In this document: positions 36,812 through 44,531 of the stretch, one piece after another | Layout: every line of letters begins with the position of its first letter | Numbering within the stretch: position 1 is the first letter of the stretch | Origin: Winogradskyella psychrotolerans | Lineage (GTDB): Bacteria > Bacteroidota > Bacteroidia > Flavobacteriales > Flavobacteriaceae | DNA: 64,000 nucleotides | Direction of reading: 5' to 3' | Assembly: GCF_018860565.1 (NCBI RefSeq) | Contig: NZ_JAHKPS010000029.1 | Location: 295,411-359,410, forward strand | Translations under genes and position numbers: made by a program | The notes under the pieces: generated by a model | Database searches by the model: none | What the model saw: the letters and a program-made list of their open reading frames with translations, nothing else | Told to the model about the DNA's origin: nothing

Positions 36812-37038
36812 AACCAACAAATTATTACCACAGTAAAGCTGCACTTACAAAAGCAGCGCAATTACATAGTGCAATAAGTAGTAAACATTGGTTTATACGC
36901 ACTAAGCTACCATGTAACCACGATGTATTTGCTAATAAAAAAGCAGTATTGCTATTAGAAGGCAATACCTTAGTACAACGCTTGGTGCAGTGCAACACAT
37001 GTAACCAATATTATAAGGAAGGAGGCTCTAATGGATAA
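36808..37038 (+). CDS. small zinc-binding-like phage protein
   Basis: 76 residues with CNHD in the middle and CNTC near the C-terminus, a possible zinc site. The N-terminal half is basic and helical. It overlaps its neighbours by 4 and 8 bp. Unknown function. Confidence 0.6.
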   Translation: MKPTNYYHSKAALTKAAQLHSAISSKHWFIRTKLPCNHDVFANKKAVLLLEGNTLVQRLVQCNTCNQYYKEGGSNG

Positions 37039-37291
37039 TTACAGAAACCCAATTGGCTTTAAGGTTACAGACAATAAACTAAGCCCAGAAAGCACCACGC
37101 AGAAAGCCAATCAAGAACTTCGTAATGATGCTAAAACTATGGCGCTCTTAAAAATTGCAGGTCTTATAGATAAGAAAATGAATGAGATGTCTACAGGTGG
37201 TTTAAAGCATCAAGAATTCTCTAAGTATTATTCTACCGATATTTTGCAACAGCTCAACAAAGTTTATATAAAACATTACGAGCCTATTTAA
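37031..37291 (+). CDS. hypothetical phage protein
   Basis: 86 residues, soluble and charged, no recognised motif. It overlaps the previous gene by 8 bp. Confidence 0.58.
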   Translation: MDNYRNPIGFKVTDNKLSPESTTQKANQELRNDAKTMALLKIAGLIDKKMNEMSTGGLKHQEFSKYYSTDILQQLNKVYIKHYEPI

Positions 37292-37328
37292 TTATTTTGT
37301 AAGTTTAATTTTTAAAAATCAATATATT

Positions 37329-37574
37329 ATGAAAAAACTATTATTAATTGCCTTGTTATTTGCATTTTCATGTTCCGGTAAATCTGCATCTAATGTAGAA
37401 GTAGGAATGTCACCAGAAAAAGTTATTGAAGTAGCTGGTGAGCCCAAAAACAAAAGTAAGATGTTTGGTGCCGAAATGTATTTCTATGAAGACCATGTTA
37501 TTGTTATAGAAAAAGACAAGGTTAAATCTATAAAAACAATGGAAGAGTATGGCAAAGCCCTCGAAAATTTATAG
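37329..37574 (+). CDS. prophage-encoded BamE/SmpA-like lipoprotein
   Basis: 81 residues with a lipoprotein signal peptide whose Cys is residue 15 (MKKLLLIALLFAFSC). The mature part reads VEVGMSPEKVIEVAGEPKNK, the start of the BamE/SmpA/OmlA-like fold (GMSxxxVxxxxGxP), then a beta-hairpin. A lipoprotein expressed from a prophage could act in superinfection exclusion or envelope change, by analogy only. A strong terminator follows. Confidence 0.7.
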   Translation: MKKLLLIALLFAFSCSGKSASNVEVGMSPEKVIEVAGEPKNKSKMFGAEMYFYEDHVIVIEKDKVKSIKTMEEYGKALENL

Positions 37575-37581
37575 TGAACTT

Positions 37582-37608
37582 AAAAAGCCTCTTAATTGAG
37601 GCTTTTTT
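37582..37608 (+). terminator. rho-independent terminator after the lipoprotein gene
   Basis: 10-bp stem AAAAAGCCTC / GAGGCTTTTT with loop TTAATT and a T run. Confidence 0.9.
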
Positions 37609-37658
37609 GTGTTAAAACTGCTTTTGGAAAAATAAGAAATTTCTATTTTCTTTGTACT

Positions 37659-37841
37659 ATGGCTGTTAAACCTAGAACAAACGAATTTTACGAAGCAATA
37701 AGATCTGAGCACGAGCGTCTCATTAATGTAAAAGAGTATGGCGTTCAAAAGTTCTCAGACCATTGGATTAAACAAAAACTAGCCTCTAAGTTTTTTAGAG
37801 AAGTTAGAACCATTGAAGATGTAATATTTTATAGAGTATAA
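37659..37841 (+). CDS. small hypothetical phage protein
   Basis: 60 residues from the ATG at 37659; an upstream in-frame start at 37596 would lie within the preceding terminator. Charged, helical, with FSDHWIKQKLASKFFREVRT resembling an HTH-like or helix-bundle segment. Unknown. Confidence 0.55.
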   Translation: MAVKPRTNEFYEAIRSEHERLINVKEYGVQKFSDHWIKQKLASKFFREVRTIEDVIFYRV

Positions 37842-37857
37842 AATTCTAAAATAAATA

Positions 37858-38103
37858 ATGGGAATCGTAAAATACACTAACACCAGACAATTCAGCATTA
37901 CCCAAGCATTAAAGGATGGATGGGGAAAAGAATTTAAAGAGCATGACGAATTTATTGGTTTGAAATTGCAAGATCGTAAAAAACCAAAACATATAGTTAC
38001 CATTGAAAAAACGGACTGGTATATGGGCATCTTTAGAGTCCATTTTAGTGAAGGCGGTTGGCTTTGCTTTGATCATGCTGTAGAACAATTTAAATGTATT
38101 TAA
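37858..38103 (+). CDS. small hypothetical phage protein
   Basis: 81 residues. Beta-rich C-terminal half (HIVTIEKTDWYMGIFRVHFS). Last forward gene before the reverse-strand head block. Confidence 0.55.
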   Translation: MGIVKYTNTRQFSITQALKDGWGKEFKEHDEFIGLKLQDRKKPKHIVTIEKTDWYMGIFRVHFSEGGWLCFDHAVEQFKCI

Positions 38104-38127
38104 AAGCCTCGTAATTGAGGCTTTTTT
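38102..38127. terminator. bidirectional terminator between converging blocks
   Basis: 9-bp stem AAAAGCCTC / GAGGCTTTT with loop GTAATT. T6 follows on the forward side and A4 precedes it, which gives U on the reverse transcript. It separates the forward early genes from the reverse head genes. Confidence 0.8.
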
Positions 38128-38640
38128 CTAATCCAATAAATAAGGCTGTTCAGACTTCTCAATCTTAATCTCATCTAACTCATGCTCATCATAATCTTTA
38201 GTAGCTGAGTAATCCATTAACTGACAAGTGTAAGTCATACGATACAAATTACCTGCATTACCAGTGTCCATTGGTGCAAAGCCTGTGCGTCTCATACTAC
38301 TAAAGTTTTCACCTGCAGAACCATGAAACACACTATTTATCACATCCATTAAATCGATAAATACTAAGGCACTTTCTTGGTTAAAACTATCCTTATACGT
38401 ATCTGCAAATGTTTCGTAAAAGAGGTAAACATCAACCTGCAGGTTTACATTTTGCACCTTTTGGCCAACATCATTAGTCTGCAATGTTCGGTAACTTAAA
38501 AAAGCTGCAGGTGTTGGAAATGGGTGTTCGGTTTCTAAAAAATTAACCTGGTTATGCCACAAATCTATCCACTCTATAGCATCGGTTTTTGCGCTAATCA
38601 TGTTAGCATGTTCTAAGTATAAGTCTTTCCAGTTTTGCAT
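38128..38640 (-). CDS. putative tail terminator/neck protein (Mu gp37-like)
   Basis: 170 residues. It is the last gene of the reverse head block, after the virion morphogenesis gene. The central segment VQNVNLQVDVYLFYETFADTY and the following helix fit small neck/tail-terminator proteins in size and secondary structure. No diagnostic motif; the call rests on position in the Mu-type gene order. Confidence 0.5.
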   Translation of the reverse strand: MQNWKDLYLEHANMISAKTDAIEWIDLWHNQVNFLETEHPFPTPAAFLSYRTLQTNDVGQKVQNVNLQVDVYLFYETFADTYKDSFNQESALVFIDLMDVINSVFHGSAGENFSSMRRTGFAPMDTGNAGNLYRMTYTCQLMDYSATKDYDEHELDEIKIEKSEQPYLLD

Positions 38641-38655
38641 GGTTTAAATGGTATT

Positions 38656-39153
38656 TTAAAGCTGTTTAAATCGTGTTATAATTTCATTACTCACATGGTC
38701 GTTCCATTGTTTATCAAACATATCGGACTCACCCATAAATTGGCGTTTAGTCATTTTATAATTAATTCTTCTTAAGTGTGCTTTTATTTCAACAGATTTA
38801 CCTTTTCCCATAAAATTCCTGTTGATGTATTTTTCAACTCTTGCAGTTGCATTCACAGAAAGTCCTTCATTATGCACAGCGGCATAAGGTGATTCAGCTG
38901 TAAAAACAACTTGCTCAAGAGAACTGCTTTCTACTCCAATAGAATTAAACATACTATTTGAAATTATTAGCAATAAATATTGCAAAGGATGTTTTCGTGG
39001 TTCCCAAGCTTCAAACGTAGAACCGTGCCAACCTTGGTCATAAAAATTCTGATGTATAAAGTCCATACCTTGTATTTCGGCATCCTTTTGCAGTTTCCGC
39101 TTTAAGACTTCAGCCATTCCAAGAAAATCTGGTGTTTTATTTATTTTACTCAT
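38656..39153 (-). CDS. phage virion morphogenesis protein (Mu gpG-like)
   Basis: 165 residues. The order portal-MuF-this gene is that of Mu 29-30(F)-31(G). Motif-like segments fit the family: WHGSTFEAWEPRKHPLQYLL and YAAVHNEGLSVNATARVEKY, the AxxHNxG pattern seen in gpG-type tail-completion/HK97 gp10-like proteins. It overlaps the MuF stop by 1 bp (TAATG), indicating translational coupling. Confidence 0.78.
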   Translation of the reverse strand: MSKINKTPDFLGMAEVLKRKLQKDAEIQGMDFIHQNFYDQGWHGSTFEAWEPRKHPLQYLLLIISNSMFNSIGVESSSLEQVVFTAESPYAAVHNEGLSVNATARVEKYINRNFMGKGKSVEIKAHLRRINYKMTKRQFMGESDMFDKQWNDHVSNEIITRFKQL

Positions 39154-40307
39154 TAGTTACGCTTTATACGTTCTACTTGCTTTCTGTCTTTAGAAATTAC
39201 AATCACTTCTGTAATGCTCGGATAGGCTTTTTTGTCTTCTAAAGCTTTGTTAACTTCGGTCACCACTTTGGTAATGCTGTTTTTATTATCAATTAAATCT
39301 ATAATAACAATGGCTACTCCTTGTTTTTCTGCAGTAGTAAATGTGTCTTTAAAATCTAGCTTAAAACGTGTAACACGTTCTGCTGTTTTCTTACCAATGA
39401 GATAAGTGCTTTTAGTGTCTTTAGGTAAAATGGTAGCATCAATCTTAGGTTGAATTTTTAAGGTCATACCCTTGTCTGCTAATGTCTTGGCAACCGTGTA
39501 ATTGCTATATAGCGTTTCTGCCTCTGCAAAATCACTTACAAATACTTTACCACCACTTTTACTATTGTACTTGGCTTTACCGTAATTAGATTGCAGTTTA
39601 AAACTCTCAAAAGCAACTTTTACAGCTTTTTCGTCACGCTTTGGCATTATATAATATGGATGAGAATTTTCGTTAAATACAGATCCTGTTTTACCGACAT
39701 TAATGCTAAAGTCAGGTTTCATAAAGTCTGTATTAGGTGTGAAGCTAGATGCAGGACTGTCTGTTTGTACAACATAGCAACGACATCTCCAGTCGTTAGG
39801 TGGGTAAATTCTATCCCAAATCTTATCGTCTATTGCAGCAACAAATCCATCAAGGTCTTTGTGATCATCTCTTACGTGCTCATCGCCTACAGTTTTATAT
39901 CTTAGATTAGGATATCGGTCTTTATTACGCTGAAACTGCTGCCACTTAGCTGCCATTTGTGCCGATGCTTTTGCGGTTTGATATTCTGCCTGCAGGTAAT
40001 TGACGTTGTACGTCGGATGCTTATCTAATACCAACTTTTTAAAGTCGTTAAAACTGCGCTCTTTGCCATCTTTATCGGTTAAATAGGTGTTGAACTTTTG
40101 AAGCTCTTGATACGTCTTAGCTGCAGAAAAACGGTAAATGTTTTGTTTGAGTTGCTGTACGGTTTTGGTATTAGCAGCATCAAACTTGGTAAACCTTGCG
40201 CCATAACCTTCAGAAATGCCTTTATTAAGTTCTTTGTAAGTGGTGGTTAATAGTTCCTGGTCTAAATCGGTTGGCTTTAGTTGTCCAGAATGCAGCTCTT
40301 TTGCCAC
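39153..40307 (-). CDS. MuF-like minor head protein with C-terminal nuclease-like domain
   Basis: 384 residues if it starts at the GTG at 40307. The MuF head-morphogenesis core is at about 100-180 with the diagnostic HVRDDHKDLDGF and PPNDWRCRCYVV. The C-terminal domain (about 251-384, nucleotides 39557-39156) is separate: VFVSDFAEAETLYSNYTVAK, then ADKGMTLKIQPKID and a Rossmann-like end. This layout resembles CdiA-type tRNA-nuclease domains often fused to MuF proteins, but the acidic catalytic residues are not clearly kept. The frame stays open upstream for about 41 more codons, up to an A10 run inside the portal gene, with no other start codon, so the true N-terminus may come from frameshifting. 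Confidence 0.86.
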   Translation of the reverse strand: MAKELHSGQLKPTDLDQELLTTTYKELNKGISEGYGARFTKFDAANTKTVQQLKQNIYRFSAAKTYQELQKFNTYLTDKDGKERSFNDFKKLVLDKHPTYNVNYLQAEYQTAKASAQMAAKWQQFQRNKDRYPNLRYKTVGDEHVRDDHKDLDGFVAAIDDKIWDRIYPPNDWRCRCYVVQTDSPASSFTPNTDFMKPDFSINVGKTGSVFNENSHPYYIMPKRDEKAVKVAFESFKLQSNYGKAKYNSKSGGKVFVSDFAEAETLYSNYTVAKTLADKGMTLKIQPKIDATILPKDTKSTYLIGKKTAERVTRFKLDFKDTFTTAEKQGVAIVIIDLIDNKNSITKVVTEVNKALEDKKAYPSITEVIVISKDRKQVERIKRN

Positions 40308-40405
40308 ACGCTCTATTACTTTGTTCCAGGCGTTTAAACTTACAGCATTAAGCTCTATGTTTTCATGGCCACAACAGTTAGAGTTATAATGCGCTGCTAG
40401 ATGGT

Positions 40406-41689
40406 TTACACCACTTTTTTTAGACTTTTTTTTTTAGTAGGTGGTGCTGGTGGATTTTCCATTGTTGGTACACCTGTTGTCTTCACACCTGTAATTGGTA
40501 AGCCTGTACGGTTTTCGAGCTCTTTAATATCAAACTCGTAGTATTGGCTTAGGTCTTTTATGGTGTCTAAAAGTTCTTTTAAGGTTAAAGATTCTGTATC
40601 ATCCCATTCAAATCGTAAGCGTTCTAGAGGTGCATATACAGGACTCAATTTAACAAGCCTTGGTATAAGCTGATCGTTTATAATAACCTTTACAAAAAAC
40701 TTATCTAGTTTGTGCTTAGTTGCTAAAATTTCGGCATGCACATTTGCAGCACCTGTATAACTCTTCTCATCTGTGGTACCAGTAGCACCATTTACACGTT
40801 TAGAAAGCTCTGAGTTGTAACGATCAATAAGCTTGTCAAAAATGTCCACATTACCACCGCTAGAGTCTTTTCCAACTTCAAAGGTTTCCTGTCCTCTACC
40901 AACCATAAAGTTGTTAGATTTAAAGTTGAGTAAAGCCTCATAGAGTTGATCCATACGGACTTGATCTTCTCTATCTGTTATGGCAAATATTGGTGGTATG
41001 CCGTATTTTTCAATATAATCTAACCAAGAGCCAAAGCCTAGTTTTTTACCTAACACCAAAGGTGCTAATTGTGCTAGTAAACCTAAGAAATCATCTTTAC
41101 CAATCTGTATGTAATTGTCGGCAAAAGCACCTTCTTTGTAGCTCCAGCCTTCTGTACCACCTTCCTCTTTGGTTATGATGCCTTTAGAAGGTATAATGTA
41201 ACCCATTGGTATCTCTTCAATGTCTTTAAGATACAGCTCTTCGTCTAGCTCATAAAGCTCAATGACTTTAGTACCTTCCCATTTAGAATTCATACACATG
41301 CCAATGAAATCGATAAACCACATGGCTTCTAATAACTGCTTAGCCTCTTCATCTTCATTACCAGACTCATCTACTAATCGAAATGGTGCACCTTGTACAG
41401 GCTCGGTTCTGTTTTCAAACAAAGCCACTAAATGACTGTCTAGCTTTAAGTTTTTGTAAAGCCTATCTAGTAGCATGCGATTTGGATCGTCTGGATCTGT
41501 AGCCAGTTGTATGGCTTGCTTCCAATCTTTTAAACTTTTGGCAGCCATAGTTTCGGCTTCTCTGGTGATTTTACCAGAAGCATAATTGTTGCCTGCTTTT
41601 GTAGCTGCTACAACTCTTAATGTGCTCTCGTTTGTATTATTAAATACGTATTTTGAGACTAAATTATGTAATGGCTTAGGTAATTTCAT
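40406..41689 (-). CDS. portal protein (DUF935, Mu gp29-like)
   Basis: 427 residues, DUF935 family. Recognisable parts: the N-terminal region with LLDRLYKNLKLDSHLVALFE, a middle PPIFAITDREDQVRMDQLYE, and SYTGAANVHAEILATKHKLD before the crown region. It forms the dodecameric DNA entry ring of the head. The C-terminal tail ends in Pro- and Lys-rich codons with A10 and A7 runs just before the stop. A -1 slip on A10 would continue directly into the MuF frame. Confidence 0.9.
   Translation of the reverse strand: MKLPKPLHNLVSKYVFNNTNESTLRVVAATKAGNNYASGKITREAETMAAKSLKDWKQAIQLATDPDDPNRMLLDRLYKNLKLDSHLVALFENRTEPVQGAPFRLVDESGNEDEEAKQLLEAMWFIDFIGMCMNSKWEGTKVIELYELDEELYLKDIEEIPMGYIIPSKGIITKEEGGTEGWSYKEGAFADNYIQIGKDDFLGLLAQLAPLVLGKKLGFGSWLDYIEKYGIPPIFAITDREDQVRMDQLYEALLNFKSNNFMVGRGQETFEVGKDSSGGNVDIFDKLIDRYNSELSKRVNGATGTTDEKSYTGAANVHAEILATKHKLDKFFVKVIINDQLIPRLVKLSPVYAPLERLRFEWDDTESLTLKELLDTIKDLSQYYEFDIKELENRTGLPITGVKTTGVPTMENPPAPPTKKKSLKKVV
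40426..40435 (-). other. A10 slippage run linking portal and MuF frames
   Basis: On the coding (reverse) strand this is ten consecutive A. Read in portal frame it is followed by a stop 18-20 bases on; read in the -1 frame it enters the open MuF frame. The -1 frame has a stop just before the run, so the crossover can only be here. Alternatives are a programmed slip, RNA polymerase slippage, or a missing base in the assembly. Confidence 0.55.
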
Positions 41690-42108
41690 TAGATGTAAAA
41701 GTCTTTATTAGTGTTATTGCCAAACATTGGCTTAAGTGTAGAGTTGCCATCTTCATCGGTTGGATAAGGCAAATCGAGAGATACCTTACCTGCGTTAATT
41801 TTCTCAAGCTGACTCATAGCCCAATCAAAATCGGTTTTTAAATCCGTTGGTACTTTACGCGCTGCGTTTCTACCAATGATTTTATACATGGTAAGTTTTA
41901 CAATGATTTCTGCTAAGAACTCATCGCGTATAGGTTCGGTTTCATCAAAGATTAAAGCCACATCATAACGGCCTTTAAGTAGCGTTTTAGTAATGCCAAT
42001 AGCAATCAGTTCTGACCGATCTATAACACCAGGATCATCTGCTGTGCTTTCGTCTATAAAACGTTGGTAGCTATCTGTTTTTAAATCATCTGCATTTATA
42101 TAAATCAT
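41689..42108 (-). CDS. DUF1320/Mu gp36-like head completion protein
   Basis: 139 residues. It has the family's layout: N-terminal MIYINADDLKTDSYQRFIDE, a helical DRSELIAIGITKTLLKGRYD segment, then IRDEFLAEIIVKLTMYKIIG and a Pro-rich C-terminus. In Mu, gp36 is thought to be a head-tail connector component. It overlaps the portal start by 1 bp and the terminase gene by 4 bp. Confidence 0.85.
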   Translation of the reverse strand: MIYINADDLKTDSYQRFIDESTADDPGVIDRSELIAIGITKTLLKGRYDVALIFDETEPIRDEFLAEIIVKLTMYKIIGRNAARKVPTDLKTDFDWAMSQLEKINAGKVSLDLPYPTDEDGNSTLKPMFGNNTNKDFYI

Positions 42109-43619
42109 ATACGCTCGTTTTTAGGTCGCATTTTGCCTTGTCTGTAATTAAGGCCGTCATTCTGCGTGTTATAAGGCTCTAGCAATGCAATACCCGTTTG
42201 CTGTGTGTCTGGGTAATCGTCATTTGTTTTATAATTTGGCTCAATAGATAAGAGCTGTGCAATACCTACTTGAGTATCGTTGTGACTCTTTAGCTTTTCG
42301 TTGTAGAAAATCCGGCCATTTTGGTAGTAAGGATGCAAGGTTAGAATCCTGTCCATCTTCTTAATCTTTGGCACTTGTATTTTAAGGATATTGAGCTTAA
42401 TGCCATATTGGCGTTCGGTTTCGCGTATAACACGCTCTACTTCATCATTCCAAAACTGGGCTTCAAAACGCCAATGAACTACAACGGTTTTAGGCAGTCG
42501 CTTCTGAAAATCGCACATATAAGACACTGCAGTAACCATTTTGCAGCGTTTAACAAAAGTGTCTATGACCCAAAAGTTCTTATCGTGAAGGCCTTTGACA
42601 TCAATGGCGTTATAATCTGATGTCGCACTACCTGCATAAGCCACATCCCAAGTACCAATGATAATTTTAAACTGGTTGAGCTTTGGCATTTTGCCGTATT
42701 GTATATGCTCTGGTTTAAAGTAATACCCTTCTACCTGTGGATTTTGTAAATACTCTGCTTCGAGTGCAAGTGTACCAATGTCTTTTTCTAACTCACGGTA
42801 ATAGTTATCGTGGTATTTTTGATGCCATGTTGGTTTGTAGGTAACAGGATCATAAGCTTTAATATGATTTACAACCCATTCTGGATGCTTCTCTTGCAGT
42901 TTGGTCTGTATCATTACAGGCGCAAAACGGTTATTGGCATACACAAAGCGTCTAATATCTCCATCCATTGTTGGTATAAGATCGCGCTCAATCCACTTTA
43001 CATATTCATCCTGTCGTTTCGGATTCTTAATGAGTTCTTTAGTCTCTAAATCATCGACAACAATATAATCTGGTCTTCGAGATTTTACACGCAAACCACG
43101 CACAGACTGCCCTGCACCAAGAGCTTTTGCAACAAAGCCACTTTTGGTAATAAAGAAACCTTTCTCCCATTGGCCGTGACCGTGTTGCTCACCAAAATCG
43201 TGTATAATTTTTGGGTTGCCTTCAAACTCGGCACGTAAATCTTCTAGCAGTTCTGAAGCTCTGTCTTTAGATACCGTTACCAGAACCATATAATGTGCCT
43301 GGTCATTTATCCATAGCCAAAACGGAATAAGAATATCATCCATTACCGACTTACCAAATCCACGAGGCATCTCATCAAACTTCTTTATAGTCGGATTTTT
43401 CATAGTTTGCTTGGCTGCCTTTAAATGGCAATCAGCAGGCTCAGAAGTCGCATAATGCGGAAAGTATTCCTTACACATATAGGCATAATCCTTCTTAGCA
43501 CGTTCTATTCTAGCTTTTTGTTCTGCCTTGGTTTCAAAGGCATTCACTTCACCAGAACTGCGAGCAAACTCTAAACGCTTTCTATAGCGTTCTAATGCTA
43601 TTTTATCCTTCCTGTTCAA
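42105..43619 (-). CDS. terminase large subunit (Mu gp28-like)
   Basis: 504 residues. ATPase domain: Walker A-like PRGFGKS (85-91) and Walker B PDYIVVDDLE (183-192). The RNase H-like nuclease domain follows, with acidic residues in GTWDVAYAGSATSDYNAIDV. It drives DNA packaging into proheads. The gene sits between a small unknown gene (17-bp overlap) and gp36. Confidence 0.92.
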   Translation of the reverse strand: MNRKDKIALERYRKRLEFARSSGEVNAFETKAEQKARIERAKKDYAYMCKEYFPHYATSEPADCHLKAAKQTMKNPTIKKFDEMPRGFGKSVMDDILIPFWLWINDQAHYMVLVTVSKDRASELLEDLRAEFEGNPKIIHDFGEQHGHGQWEKGFFITKSGFVAKALGAGQSVRGLRVKSRRPDYIVVDDLETKELIKNPKRQDEYVKWIERDLIPTMDGDIRRFVYANNRFAPVMIQTKLQEKHPEWVVNHIKAYDPVTYKPTWHQKYHDNYYRELEKDIGTLALEAEYLQNPQVEGYYFKPEHIQYGKMPKLNQFKIIIGTWDVAYAGSATSDYNAIDVKGLHDKNFWVIDTFVKRCKMVTAVSYMCDFQKRLPKTVVVHWRFEAQFWNDEVERVIRETERQYGIKLNILKIQVPKIKKMDRILTLHPYYQNGRIFYNEKLKSHNDTQVGIAQLLSIEPNYKTNDDYPDTQQTGIALLEPYNTQNDGLNYRQGKMRPKNERI

Positions 43620-43875
43620 CGCGGTTTAAATCTGGATTTGTGGTTAACTTATAAGTGATCTTGTTTTGCCTAAAATTGAAATACAAGTTTTTTATAAAGA
43701 ATTGCTTTTTGCAAATTTTAGGGGCATCCTTTTTTCGGCTGACTTGGCTAAACTCAAAAGGCTGGCCTACAACATAACCTGTACCTTTTCTTATAAAATA
43801 AGAGCCTAGTTCTAAATAATACTGCTCTTTTGGTGCGCCTTGTTTTATAAGGCTTACTAATCTTTTAAAATTCAT
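43603..43875 (-). CDS. hypothetical protein between terminase subunits
   Basis: 90 residues, basic and aromatic-rich, overlapping the large terminase start by 17 bp and following the small subunit by 1 bp. No recognised motif. Overlap and position argue that it is real. Confidence 0.6.
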   Translation of the reverse strand: MNFKRLVSLIKQGAPKEQYYLELGSYFIRKGTGYVVGQPFEFSQVSRKKDAPKICKKQFFIKNLYFNFRQNKITYKLTTNPDLNRVEQEG

Positions 43876-43876
43876 C

Positions 43877-44416
43877 TTATCCTAATTGTATAGATACTTT
43901 AGTTATGTGCTGCTCTTGAAAATCTAAACTTTGTAAGTAAAGCTCTGGATGCGAACCTTGCATGTCTTTAAACACTTCATCCATTACATGCAGGTAATTA
44001 GAGAGTGATACGGTGTGCTCTTTATCAAAGTTTTCTAAGGTTTTATTCCACTTAGAAATGGCATCATCGTAACCCACTAATTCTTTACGCAGGTCAGAGA
44101 TCATGTCTTTGGTTAAAGCTACCATGTCCATATCTTTTTGGTCTTGGTACTGTTTTAACTCTACTTTAAGCTCGTTTAAACGTGTACGTGTCGCAGAACG
44201 GTCTTCGGTAATGCCATCAATAACATTCTTAATGTTGTCTATGCGCTGGTCTTTAGAGTTGTGTTTAGCGTCTCTCTGCGCTTTCCACCCATATTTCTCT
44301 ACCCAGTCGCCAAAGGTTTTCTCGGTAACATTTACCAATCTTGCACACTCTTTAGCGGTTTTGCCCTGCTCTACATAAAGCACTCTACCAGCCGCACGTT
44401 CTCGTTTCTTAGCCAT
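43877..44416 (-). CDS. terminase small subunit-like protein (DUF1804 type)
   Basis: 179 residues. N-terminal HTH (GKTAKECARLVNVTEKTFGD followed by WVEKYGW) for DNA recognition, then a long coiled-coil-like region (about 55-130). This is the layout of DUF1804/Mu gp27-type small terminases. First gene of the reverse head block, divergent from the protease/scaffold gene across 115 bp. Confidence 0.78.
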   Translation of the reverse strand: MAKKRERAAGRVLYVEQGKTAKECARLVNVTEKTFGDWVEKYGWKAQRDAKHNSKDQRIDNIKNVIDGITEDRSATRTRLNELKVELKQYQDQKDMDMVALTKDMISDLRKELVGYDDAISKWNKTLENFDKEHTVSLSNYLHVMDEVFKDMQGSHPELYLQSLDFQEQHITKVSIQLG

Positions 44417-44474
44417 ATTTACTACTTAATTACACAGCAAATATCATAAGGATTGCCATCTAAAAGAATTTGCA

Positions 44475-44489
44475 ATACGGAATCCGTAT
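44475..44489. promoter_or_regulatory. palindromic operator-like site between divergent late operons
   Basis: A 15-bp palindrome ATACGGA-A-TCCGTAT in the 115-bp gap between the reverse head block and the forward block. A further half-site ATTCCGTAT lies at 44525-44533, and GTAGG/CCTAC (44508-44522) also pair. A late-gene activator could bind here and control both directions; the binding protein is unknown. Confidence 0.5.
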
Positions 44490-44531
44490 CTAAAACCACG
44501 TAAAAACGTAGGAAATACCTACAGATTCCGT

